Below, one piece after another: positions 54,128 through 64,000 of a stretch of 64,000 nucleotides of DNA. The notes beneath the pieces were generated by a model that was not told the DNA's origin, ran no database searches, and saw only the letters and a list, made by a program, of their open reading frames with translations. The position numbers were made by a program, and so were the translations under genes. The DNA lies in the NCBI GenBank assembly GCA_029204225.1, contig CM055104.1, positions 21,761,952-21,825,951 on the forward strand. Reading direction: 5' to 3'. How positions within the stretch are numbered: the stretch's first letter is position 1; each line of letters opens with the position of its first letter. Source of the DNA: Diphasiastrum complanatum (Eukaryota; Streptophyta; Lycopodiopsida; Lycopodiales; Lycopodiaceae).

Positions 54128-57100
54128 TTAGACTTTCAAAAGCCCCTCCTGTTCCAAGTCTGTACTTAATTCGAGCTTGGCATCTGCACCCTTGCATTTC
54201 ACATCAGACAGCATCTGTACCACGTCGCGCATGGCTGGGCGATCCACAGGCAGATCGCTCGAGCATAGCAATGCGACTCTCAGAACTAGCATCACCTCAT
54301 GCAAAGGCAGGGTTTGTGCACTCCCCATCCTCGGATCCAGCACATCTAGCACACCTTCCTTGGTCTGAATTTTTCTTCTCACCCACTGAACAACGTCTAC
54401 GCCATCACCAAATGCTGGCTCTATTGGTCTCCTACCTGTTACAAGTTCGAGTAGTACTACCCCAAAACTATAAATGTCGCTTTTCTCGTTCACCTTGAGC
54501 GTGTACGCGTACTCTGTAAAAGTAGATACAAGCTTAGATGCAAGCTCTACTTCTCAAGTCGTAATAAAACAAATCACATAAACGTTAAATTCACCATAAC
54601 TGAAAATATATCAATGCAGAGTTTGTATTACCGGGTGCAATGTAGCCATAAGATCCTGCAATTGAAGACATGGACTGGGAGTCGTGGAAAAGTTTCGCAA
54701 GTCCAAAATCCGCCACATGAGCTTCAAAATTGACGTCCAGCAAAATGTTGTTCGACTTGACGTCTCGATGGACAATTAATGGAGAACAGTCGTGATGCAA
54801 GTAGCAAAGTCCATTAGCTGCTTGAACGGAAATCTTATATCTAGTAGCCCAGTCTAAGGCCTTGCCCTTTTTGTCATGCAAAAGCTCTCCAAGGCTGCCA
54901 TTCGGCATGTATTCGTACAAGAGTAAGTTCGTTTCATGGTTGGAGCAGCATCCGAGCAACTTTACAATGTTTCGGTGTCTGATCTTACCGAGTGTTCTGG
55001 TCTCTGCAGAAAACCCATGATCATGTGACACGCCTTTCTTGCCTTGTGGCGAGAGCCGCTTCACAGCAACAATTTCACCGGACGGCATCATTCCTTTGTA
55101 CACCACTCCTGACGCCCCCCGTCCAATAATGTTTTCTTCAATCAGGCACTCTAAAATCTGACTGGAGTTGAAGTCAAGCCGCTGGAAAGCAGTTAGCTTC
55201 CAAGGCCGCGCACTCTTGTCTCTGTAGAGTAATTCATGTATGTATAGCTTGTATTTCTGGAAGAAGCAACATATCCCTCCAATGAGGACTAAGACCGCAG
55301 CTAGGAATAGTGCACCAACAAGCCAAGGTAGCAGTTGTGTTTCATTCTTAAGGCGTGGTGCAATAGGAGGGGGAGCTATCAGGATGCAGGGGATGAGCTC
55401 AGCTCCGCACAGTCCTTGATTTCCAACAAAGGAAGTAGAGTTGAAATACTGGAACTGTCCATGTAAGGGAATCGGACCAGAAAGGCTGTTGTAGGAGAAA
55501 TCAACGGCGGTCAAGCTCACAATGTTTTCAAGTTCAGGAGGAATTCGGCCTGTTAGATGGTTTCTGGACAGATTAAGAACGTCCAGAACCTCGATCTTTC
55601 CTAGCTGAGCAGGAATGGCTCCGGTCAGCTGATTTCCACTCAGGTCCAACGAAGACAAGCTTTTACAGTTTCCAATGTCTGCAGGAATTTGGCTTGCGAG
55701 GGCATTGCCCCTGAGGTCAAGCGTGCCTAGTTGCTCTAACTTTCCAATGCTTAAAGGGATAGCTCCCGACAAATTGTTGTCATTTAGAAGCAATTTTTTG
55801 AGCTTGAAGAGATTAGAGACGTTTTCAGGAATACTACCAGTAAGATGATTCTCAGAAATATCAAGAAATTCTAATATTGGAGCTCCAACGATATCCGGAA
55901 TGCCACCGCTCAGCTGATTATTAACTAACTCAAGCATCTGCATGCGCTTTAGAGACAAAAGGCCAAGAGGGATTGGGCCACTGAGCTCATTAACGCCAAG
56001 ACGCACATGAACAAGACTTTCACAAGCTCCCAGGCTTTCAGGAATGAAACCACTTAGCTGGTTGTTTAGTAAAATTAATATTTCTAGATTTCCGCCATAG
56101 CAGAGGTTGGGAGGAATGGATCCGTTTAAGGCATTGGAGGAGAGGTCCAGATTATAGAGATTGCCATTTCTGCCAAGATGCAAAGGAATATTTCCCGTCA
56201 AATTGTTCGCCCACAAGAAGAGGACCTGTAGATTGGGAAGGTCCGCAATAGAGGAAGGAATGTGACCATGTAACTGGTTACGGAAAAAACTTATAAGCTC
56301 CAGCTTCTGAAGCTTCTGAAGATCTTGCGGTATTTCCCCGCTGAGCTGGTTGTTAGAAAGATCCAAGGATTTGAGAGAAACAAGGTCGCCATACTCAGGC
56401 GGAATGGATCCAGTTAAAGCATTAATCTGAAGAAAGAGCGAATCGAGATTAGTGAGGTTCTTGAGCTCCTTGGGAAGGGATCCAGTAAGGTTGCAGAATG
56501 CGAGATCCAAGCGTATAAGATTTCGAAGCTTTCCCAGCTCTGGCGGAATTCCTCCGTCGTACGCATTGAAGTAGCCTAAGTAGAGGAACTGCAGCTGAGT
56601 AAGGTTTCCTATCTCTGCTGGAATCTTCCCTGTGAGTGAATTTCCAGATAGAGCCATGTACCTCAGGTGCCTGAGATTGCCGAATTCAGGAGGAATGGGA
56701 CCATCAAAATAACTTCCACCAAGATGAAAATGGCGGAGCCTGGGGAGACTGCCTAGCTCAAGTGGTAGCGGACCAGAGAAGTTATTGTTGTACGCGTCCA
56801 AAACCTCCAGATATAGAAGCCTTGAGAAATTTGCTGGAAAAGCGTTGCTGAAGTTGTTATGAGACACGTTCAGACATCGCAGCTTATTTAGGTTGCTGAT
56901 CTCGAAAGGCAGATTTCCTGTGAAGTTGTTGAGGACAAGAGATACATTAACCAGGCTTTCCAGACGTCCAATGTCTGCAGCTAGAGTGCCAGAAAGATTC
57001 ATATTACCAAGATCTAAGGAAACCACATTGTTAAATTCATCACAAGAGATGCCACTCCAACTGCAAGGGGTGGAATCCGTCTGTTGCCAATTATTCAGAC

Positions 57101-57227
57101 TTCGTGATTCATCAATAATCTGGGATCTCATTGACAGAAGAGCCTCTCCATCCGAAGACACAGCAGATACGTTGCGCACCAAGGAATAGAAGATAAGCAC
57201 ACAGATGAGAAGATACGAAGCCTCCAT
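54128..57227 (-). CDS. CLAVATA1/BAM-type LRR receptor-like kinase
   Basis: Two exons (57227-54632, 54513-54128) give 993 residues, normal for CLV1/BAM (about 980-1000). The start is the ATG at 57227 ([17 protein letters not shown]), which begins a signal peptide; an ATG 63 bases upstream would put charged residues before it. In order: signal peptide, LRRNT-like cap with CSWSGISC, about 20 LRRs including the island typical of the clade ([33 protein letters not shown]), a membrane helix at about 632-656, and a kinase with glycine loop [13 protein letters not shown] lysine at about 723, HRDVKSNN at about 820, DFG at about 840 and APE spanning the splice. It is an RD kinase with all catalytic residues, at the plasma membrane, expected to bind CLE peptides and act in stem-cell control. 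The ligand is inferred from the clade. Confidence 0.95.
54514..54631 (-). other. Intron of the receptor kinase gene (118 bp)
   Basis: Donor CCCG|GTAATA and acceptor TTTTACAG|AGTACG. Splicing joins G to AG to make the Glu of the APE motif and keeps the kinase frame. The position within the activation segment is typical of the LRR XI kinases. Confidence 0.93.
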
Positions 57228-57335
57228 TCTTCTACTTCTTTTCTCTTTCTTCAATAACAGAAGATGTAAGGATATGTACGAAAACCCCATACTATATTAC
57301 GAATCTCATACCACCCCTTTGCAGAGTTGTGTGGA

Positions 57336-57345
57336 GTATATATAC
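57336..57345 (-). promoter_or_regulatory. TATA box of the receptor kinase gene
   Basis: GTATATATAC, about 109 bases upstream of the ATG at 57227, a normal plant TATA-to-ATG distance. Confidence 0.6.
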
Positions 57346-57429
57346 GTCTTAACCAATATCGCCCCCGTTGAATACTTGACCTTTAAAGCCATTCTAGGTC
57401 TCAAATCTAAACTCGTATGAATTTGTACC

Positions 57430-59590
57430 TCCAGATATCTTTACCTATCACTTTGCCGTGGAAAAGAGGCTAGAGAGCTTGAAATCCTCACTAACGCATA
57501 CCTTCAACTTGTAAGTATTTTTGTTTCATAACTTGTAACCTTCTTGAACTCATTCTGCAGCAGCATTCCATTCTTGTTTGGATCCTCAGTTGTCTGCTTC
57601 TACTAATGAAAGTCTGATTCACATTGAAATATATTGACATCAGTCCTATAAGCTACACTCATGACTCCACGAACATAGGTAATCGATTAATTGCTAATCA
57701 ACCTCGATTCCTCAGAAACGTCTTGACAAAACACAATCCAAATCTTCGCCAGTTCGCATCCTTCACCAGACGCCTTGTCATTTTATGCAACACTTCTCCC
57801 CCCTGTCGCCTATATCTATATCTACTATCGTTTCCTTTCTCTACAACGTCTACATCATCCGCAAGCCAAGAGCAGGAGAAGCCTAGAGACTAGAAATAGA
57901 AAGCCTATGATCGTCCATCCTTCATCAACAAACAATGACAATGTTATTTGTTATTTCTCTCCACTCTACTCACGTCTATGTTTCACGCTCCTCACGGTTT
58001 AACAAATCCTATTACGCGTCGCGTGCTCCTCTTTTGCCAAAGCTAAGGCCCAGCTGCTGCTGCTGCGGCTGATGTAAAAGGATAATAATTAATGATGATG
58101 GGGGGTGAGAAAGAGCCTCCTACCCCTACTACCAATGCACATCTCCACCGCCTCCTTCGGGACAGCGGTCACATGACCATGCGGCTGCCTGCTGCCATGC
58201 CATTTGAGCTATTTCTGTTTTCGCAGCAGCATGGGAGCGGGGGTACCTGCACGCCTGTACTTACAAATTTGGCATTACTACTTTTACAGCAAAATTGAAA
58301 TGCAAGTTAGCGTCAATTGAAGGCCAGTGGACGGCTATTTCAAAGAACTCTGAAAAGACAGAAACCGGAAATTGAAGTTTGTATTTACTATTTATTAAGC
58401 AGCGACCACCTTCAACTTGAAAGGGGAGACTTAACTAGCCTTTGCCTTAGGTAAAGGACCTTAATAATTAAGCTTATTATGACTGTTCTACTTTTTTATG
58501 GCATTGTCTAAAACAGAATTTAACGCTCCGAAGAAATATTGTTATGACGTTTTCTATTAATTAACTGCTCCGTATACCGAATTCTATGCAATTGTTTAGC
58601 TTTAAATACTGGGCTGCGCTGGACGGAATTCCTAATCGTGTCAGTCGTTCTGGCGGCTACATCTGTAGAGCTTGCGTGCGGATTGCTTGACTGCTGGTAA
58701 CCCAGTCCTCACTCCTCAGTCCAGATCCTTCCTTTCCTTCATTGTTGTCACTATACGTGACCACAGTTTAGCCATGTCAATTGACAAAATCCATAGAAAT
58801 CAACATAAAAAATGTCGAACTAATAGTATAATAGCACAAATGGAATATGCACAGCAGCCCTAAAGAATTAAACGCCAAAGTGCTTATGTCTTTATTTATG
58901 CTTCCAAGGTGATAGCTGCCACCGTCATGGTCCAAGAAAATATGTTATATGAAAGAGGATATATATATTCTGCATCACATAAAAGAATGAATACTTTGAA
59001 TGATGGTCTAATTTTTTCTCATACTAAATTGTTTATGTTCCTATCACCAATATGTATGGGGAGTTGTATAAAATGCCAAAACTCTTTGTTGGCCTGCCAC
59101 ACCATCATTGAGGCACTAAGGGTCATATTCTCTTGAAATGATTTGCATCTAAGTGACTTCGGATGATTGCAACTTGCAAGTGTAAAATTTTAGTTTATTA
59201 CTTTCAATTTGTATGTATATACAATGTGAGTCATGCATGAATGTTATTGGCCATGAGAGGCACTTTTGTCTAAATGATACACCCACTTGCATTTAGCTTT
59301 GTCTCAGAATATATGTGTTTATGTAGTTCTTCGCGACTAATTATTTGTCTGATAATTTTCGATGCTTAACGTAATCACTGTAGTACTGACGATTTCAAAG
59401 TTAGTTACTATAAGATCAAACGTGACGTCTATCACTATTGATTTGTTTAAAATTGATAGGCGTAGTCATGCATTGTGAAAGAGGAAGATAGTTTATTCCG
59501 CCATGCACGAAAAGTTTTCTTTCTAGACACACGAATTATTTTCATTCGTTTCTTTTCGAACTAGACCTATCTTCTACACACCAATTTCCG
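57430..59590. other. Upstream intergenic DNA and probable copia 5' LTR
   Basis: No gene recognised. It should include the receptor kinase promoter (57.3-58 kb). The last few hundred bases before 59594 should be the 5' LTR of the copia element, ending CCGACA, but its start could not be located without a second LTR. Confidence 0.45.
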
Positions 59591-59593
59591 ACA

Positions 59594-59606
59594 TGCTATC
59601 AGAGCT
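59594..59606 (+). other. Primer-binding site of the right-hand copia element
   Basis: TGCTATCAGAGCT, close to TGGTATCAGAGC of tRNA-iMet, directly after a CA that would end the LTR. Confidence 0.65.
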
Positions 59607-59737
59607 AAGTCTCTAATACTTGATATCTTTCGCGATGTTAAATTTTTTGCAACCTTTTAGTATCAGAGAATTGATTTCCTATTGTTGGCATTACTGCATC
59701 TTAGAGTCATCGATATAATCGACAGACTAAGTTCCAG

Positions 59738-59950
59738 ATGGATTCTTAAAGTAAAGCCAGTCTTATCACAGACAAGCTGAATGAATCCAATTATTATTTG
59801 TGGAAATTTAAGATGAAGACCTTGCTAATCGCCAACGAATTATGGGATGTTACAGGTACAGAAGTAAAACCTGAAGACGACGACTCAAAGTGAAAATCGA
59901 AGGACGGTAAAGCTTTCGCGCTTATTGTATCAGATACACAGATTGGACAC
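59738..59950 (+). pseudogene. Ty1/copia gag, 5' part
   Basis: The ATG at 59738 opens MDS, then a stop, then SLITDKLNESNYYLWKFKMK and ELWDVTGTEVKPEDDD, the copia gag N-terminus. It ends at DTQIGH, where the solo LTR III begins. The frame resumes at 61156 with IVEAKTSRDIWDILNSL. Confidence 0.85.
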
Positions 59951-61150
59951 TGTAGCGCAGACATCCCAAAGGGAGCCGGGAACCACGACTTAGCTTCCCA
60001 GCCTTCAACTCTTGCCATCGAAATCCACTTGACATACAAGCAACCAACTCGCCAACAACGATCAGACTTAACCAACTTGAAGTTCCGAAAACCAACATTG
60101 AGATCAAACCTGGCGCCATGCCAGATCGGGAGTCCCGATGTGGGTGACTCTTCCCTCCAAGCAAGCCGCCCGACATACATCAAACTTAACCAACTCGAAG
60201 CTTCGTTACAAACGAGTAACATCCATTCCAAGCAAGCGGTGTGACTTACATCAGACTTTACCAACTGAAAGCTTCGTCACGAGCGCTGGAAGCCAACCTG
60301 GCGCCACACCAGACTGGACAGCCATAAATAGGTAACTTCCACCCAAGCAAGCCATCCAACTCAGCCGACAGGTTAGAGCCCGTTCCCCAAGAGCTCAACC
60401 CATTCACGTTCATGCAAGGAACACTCAGAACCACAAGCCGTGATAGATATGGAGACAACCAGTTCCTGGACCAAATGGTCCCGACAGCAAACTGTTGGCG
60501 CCACGGACTGAATGGTCCCGACGGCATACCGCTGGCGTCGCGGGAATACGACCCTCAACTATGTGCCAACTTAAAAATTTTGAAGCGGCCTTACAACTGG
60601 CGCTTTTACCGAACACTGAAACCCAGAAGGTAATCAGAGTCAGTTTGAAAAAAATCTCACTTTATTGATAAATCTGAGAAGGTTACATTTCAAGTGTGTG
60701 ACCGAGCCTAATCTCTGGGGAGTTGGCATGCCATGGCGAGTGCCAGGACAACATTCCAGCAAGGGAGGCTGAAACTTGGTTGGAGCTCGCCCTGAGTCGC
60801 AACCCGCACTCCCCTATAGTATTGGTGGGATTCGGCACCCCCGTCATACCAAGTACTCTACCCAGGCTGGTAAAGCACATTTTTCTCTCTCTAGAATTTT
60901 CGCTCTCTTTAAAATCTATTGATCCCGAGGCTTCCTTTAATCATGCCTAGATCGTGTGAGGTGATTGCACATCGATCTGAGCTCTTTGGAGTTCGCTAGA
61001 ACCGATCAAAAATTTTCAGCCATAGGAACTTCTCACCGGCTGGATCCTGGTCACAGTGGTGCTGGGAGTAGCAGGGGCGTTGCTGGCACCGGGGACAATG
61101 CTGGCGCCGGTGGCGCCAGAAGTAAAGCTTGTAAAGGTAGCTTTACAACA
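59951..61150 (-). mobile_element. Solo LTR of family III (1200 bp) inside copia gag
   Basis: The ends are TGTAGCGCAG and CTTTACAACA. It is flanked by GACAC (59946-59950) and AACAC (61151-61155), a 5-bp target duplication with one change. No internal sequence, primer site or second LTR is present, so it is a solo LTR left by recombination between the two LTRs of a full insertion. Copia gag reads in phase on both sides. Confidence 0.9.
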
Positions 61151-61155
61151 AACAC

Positions 61156-61640
61156 ATAGTTGAAGCTAAAACGTCAAGAGACATTTGGGACATCTTGAAC
61201 TCACTATATGACGTGAGGGACGTAACTATTAAGTTACATCTACAAAGGAAATTCTTCACATTCAAAGTGTCTACTGGTGATTCTTTTCAGAGTCACATTA
61301 ACCAGTTTAAGAATCTCTTGCAATAGATGGCTGCTGTCGGATCAGTCATAGACGATCAAGACACAATTATGACATTGCTTTAACGCTTGCCCTCTACATA
61401 TGAGAACTGGGTGATGTTCATATTGACGAACTCAGATTTAACTCTTACTAGAGTTATCACTATGTTGCTACAAGAAGATAATCGAAGAAGTCAAAACACT
61501 CCGTCTACTTCCTCCTCTCAGGCTCTATATATCAACAAAGGCTCTAAACGACAGAAGCAGAAAGGCTCCAAGAAGGTTGCAACGAATCAGAAGCTGACTT
61601 AGAGTCAAGAACAATCATCGAATCCACAGTCGATGAAAAA
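61156..61640 (+). pseudogene. Ty1/copia gag, 3' part
   Basis: Continues gag with RDIWDILNSLYDVRDVTIKL, FQSHINQFKNLLQ, stop (61324-61326), DDQDTIMTLL, stop, RLPSTYENWVMFIL and a Ser/Lys-rich tail. It belongs to the UBN2/retrotran-gag type of copia gag. At least two in-frame stops. Confidence 0.85.
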
Positions 61641-61642
61641 AG

Positions 61643-62653
61643 ATGTTTTGTAGGTATTGCAAGCGCAATAACCATGAGATCAAGGATTGTCGAATTCTCC
61701 AAGCGAAGAACACAGCCAAGCAACCTGATCAACAAGCAAACACAGTCTTACCATCACCCCAGGTCGAAGTGGACAAAGGCGCATTCATGGTCAAAGATCA
61801 AAGCACATTTTTGGATGATTTATGGTTTCTCGATTATGGAGCAACTCAACACATGACCAATCAACATGAGATCTTCAACTCCTACATGCCTTACAGCACG
61901 AAGAAATTTGTTCATCTTGGTGACAATAGTACTCACACCATTGAAGGTGAAGGTAATGTAAGATTGCGATTCCAGCATGATCAATTCAAATTACTATCAA
62001 AAGTCTTATATGTTCCTAAACTCTCTACAAATCTGTTTTCAGTAAGTAGAATTATAGATTTAGGTCGTAAGGTAGAATTCAAATATGATCAATGCAGAGT
62101 TATTGATAGGAGTGATAAGATCCTTGCACTCGGCAAGAGACAGAGTTACTTATATAGATTGGCACATTGTTATTCTGAGTCTAGTCAAGCTTTGAAAACC
62201 TCTGTTCTAGTTAATAAAGCATTACTATCACATCATCGCTTAGGACACGTGAATCATACATCTATTTTGAACATGTCCAGACTATCCATGGTCCTTGATC
62301 TTGACTATCCTTCTGGTAAGGTTGGTCTCCCTGTCTGTCATAGCTGCATCTTTGGAAAGCAGGCTAGGATTCCTTTTAGATCAAACCATATGCATGCAGC
62401 AGAAGGTCTGTTAGATGTTGTTCATACAGATATATGTGGACCTATGCAAACTCTTTCATTGCTAGATGCAAATTACTTCATTACCTTTATTGACGAATTC
62501 TCCAAAAGAACAGTTGTTTATTTCATTAAACAAAAATCAGAAGCTTTCATCAAATTCAGACAATTCAAAGAGCATGCTGAGAATCAAATTGGCAAACGAA
62601 TCAAAGCGTTGAGGTCAGATAACGGGAGAGAATACATCTCCAACAAATTCTAG
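61643..62653 (+). pseudogene. Ty1/copia knuckle, protease and integrase N-terminal half
   Basis: An open 336-codon stretch: zinc knuckle CRYCKRNNHEIKDC, protease LWFLDYGATQHMTNQ, VLYVPKLSTNLFSVSRI, the GAG-pre-integrase zinc region (HHRLGHVNHTSILNMSRL, CHSCIFGKQARIPF) and integrase core (VVHTDICGPMQTL, FITFIDEFSKRTVVYFIKQK, ALRSDNGREYISNKF), then a stop. The protease loop is D-Y-G instead of D-S/T-G, which should abolish activity. It is the best-preserved copia coding segment here. Confidence 0.9.
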
Positions 62654-63430
62654 GAGTACTGCCTTAACAACGACATTGAGCAACAATATATCACCTCCTA
62701 TTCGCCTCAGTGAAATGGTCTTACTGAGAGAAAGAACAGAACCTTAGTTGAATCGGCAAAGTACATGTTATCACATGCGACACTTCCGAAGTCCTTCTGG
62801 GTTGAAGCTGTTTCAACAACCACCTAGATTTAGAACATATGTCCTACTAAAGGCCTCTCAAACAAAACACCATTGAAGTTTGGATAGGTACCAAACCTTC
62901 TTTATCAAACTTACAAGTTTTTGGATGCACTGCTTTTGCGTAGATACCTCGTGATCTCATGAAGAAGCTCGACTTTCAGAGTATCAAATGTGTTTTCATC
63001 AGCTACACTACTTCAGATCAAGCCTACAAGTTGTTCGATCCCATGAGTCGAAGATATTCACTAGCGGGGATGTCATCTTCATCGAAGATCAGTTTCAAGA
63101 CCTCAAAGGGAAGGGCAATTCCATGTAGCCGACCTGTCAGATTCTCCTGACGCATTGAACTTTTCAGTTCTACATGCGACTATTCCTATTGAAGGTCCAA
63201 GCTCTTCTACTTCCGATGAACAACGAATCAATGACGGATCAGAAGATGATGATGTTGCAGATCAGCAACTACAGTATGATGAAAATAATCAACTTCCTCT
63301 ATTACCCAGAAGAGCTTCAAGAACCAGCAGACCACCTAACCGATATATTGACGAGTTTGCAGCCTACTATCTTGCTCAGGAACCGATGTCTGTCCAAGAG
63401 GCACTCTATCAACCTGATTTCGATCTCTAG
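62654..63430 (+). pseudogene. Ty1/copia integrase C-terminal half and linker
   Basis: After the stop at 62652: YCLNNDIEQQYITSYSPQ, stop, NGLTERKNRTLVESAKYML, then frame breaks, LQVFGCTAFA, stop, IPRDLMKKLDFQSIKCVFIS, a shift to the VIFIEDQF-like strand, and an acidic linker ending in LPRRASRTSRPPNRYID (63280-63355). Stops replace W or Q codons at several places. Confidence 0.85.
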
Positions 63431-64000
63431 AAAGAAGCTATGGATAAAGAGTATTCATCTCTTATCAAGAACCAGACATGGACGATTGTCGAATTACCTG
63501 CTAGCAGAAACATAGTTGATTGCAAATGGATTCTCAAAGTCAAGTACATTGTAGATGGAAGCATCAACAAGAGAAAGGCATGATTTGTCACTAGAGCATT
63601 TTCTTAACGTCGATTACACTGAGACCTTTAGTCCAATAGTCAAGCATTCTTCTATTCGAGTTTTGCTATCAGTTGCTGCTGCAACAGATTTAAAAAAACA
63701 TCAAATGGATGTACAGACAACATATCTCAATGGAGTTATCAAAGAAGACATTTACATGGTGCAACCCGAAGATTATATTATCGAGGGTAAGCACAATCAT
63801 GTTTGTAAACTCCATAAGGCACTTTATGGCTTGAAGCAATCTGTTCGAGCATGGTTTCAAAGGATCAATACTTTTCTTTTTGATCACGGCTATACACCTA
63901 GCTCTTCAGATTCAAACGTTTACTTCAAAGCAGTGCAGTAGTCTTTTATCATTATCACTTTGTACGTGGATGATACATTGCTTTTTAGCAATAGTACCGA
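63431..64000 (+). pseudogene. Ty1/copia reverse transcriptase, runs off the window
   Basis: Reads KEAMDKEYSSLIKNQTWTIV, CKWILKVKYIVDGSINKRKA, then after a frameshift DYTETFSPIVKHSSIRVLLS, QMDVQTTYLNG, IYMVQPEDY and LHKALYGLKQSVRAWF. A stop at 63940 is followed by LYVDDTLLFSN, the catalytic YVDD box, at the right edge. RNase H and the 3' LTR lie outside. Confidence 0.88.

Noticed and set aside
54128-54498. Plus-strand ORF opposite the kinase C-terminus
   Set aside because: It is antisense to a well-supported kinase exon and has no family resemblance.
60029-60633. ORFs on both strands at 59.8-60.9 kb
   Set aside because: All lie within the solo LTR III and recur in every LTR III copy with broken frames.
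1-64000. CRISPR arrays, operons, bacterial islands or phage
   Set aside because: Direct repeats here are LTRs, microsatellites and a leader stem-loop array; genes are spliced and eukaryotic. Nothing prokaryotic was seen.

Overview
This window reads as nuclear DNA from a large, repeat-swollen land-plant genome. Nearly all of it is nested, decayed retrotransposons: Ty3/gypsy chromoviruses, Ty1/copia elements, non-LTR LINEs, a miniature TRIM element and several LTR families primed by initiator tRNA-Met. One clearly intact cellular gene stands among them, a CLAVATA1/BAM-type leucine-rich-repeat receptor kinase. A fern or lycophyte would fit, but nothing here fixes the species. There are no bacterial features, operons or CRISPR arrays.

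Layout. 1-8.7 kb: a minus-strand copia element split by a minus-strand gypsy element (family I, with 5' LTR and primer site); a deletion has fused the gypsy integrase to the copia reverse transcriptase. 8.7-10.0 kb: a LINE fragment. 10.0-14.6 kb: a second gypsy family (family B, minus), with 3' LTR, polypurine tract, chromodomain, RT, protease, gag, primer site and truncated 5' LTR, but no integrase. 14.6-15.04 kb: a complete 404-bp TRIM with a 5-bp target duplication, whose two 144-bp LTRs each contain a tRNA-like domain with RNA polymerase III A and B boxes. 15.04-22.8 kb: a second family I copy, a second family B copy, two more LINE fragments (one ending in an 81-nt TC repeat) and a family I 3' LTR. 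22.8-28.5 kb: unassigned DNA with a hairpin. 28.5-30.4 kb: a decayed copia element.

31.3-36.1 kb holds three coding-like units I cannot assign to a known element: a plus-strand multi-exon remnant, a minus-strand acidic multi-exon unit, and a plus-strand proline-rich unit ending in a histone H3-like segment. 36.1-52.3 kb is a nest of two LTR families: family II (LTR about 918 bp, chromodomain integrase, a gag-protease copy lacking pol) and family III (LTR 1.1-1.2 kb, a 5' leader carrying a stem-loop array, a DUF4283-like/CCHC gag-like ORF, no pol seen). 54.1-57.2 kb is the receptor kinase gene (two exons, minus) with a TATA box. 59.6-64.0 kb is a plus-strand copia element whose gag is interrupted by a family III solo LTR with a 5-bp target duplication; it continues past the window.

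The best candidates for something undescribed are the TRIM with tRNA-like LTRs, the histone H3-like segment with its unassigned neighbours, and the stem-loop array in the family III leader. Domain calls come from motif recognition in the translated sequence; no database search was possible.
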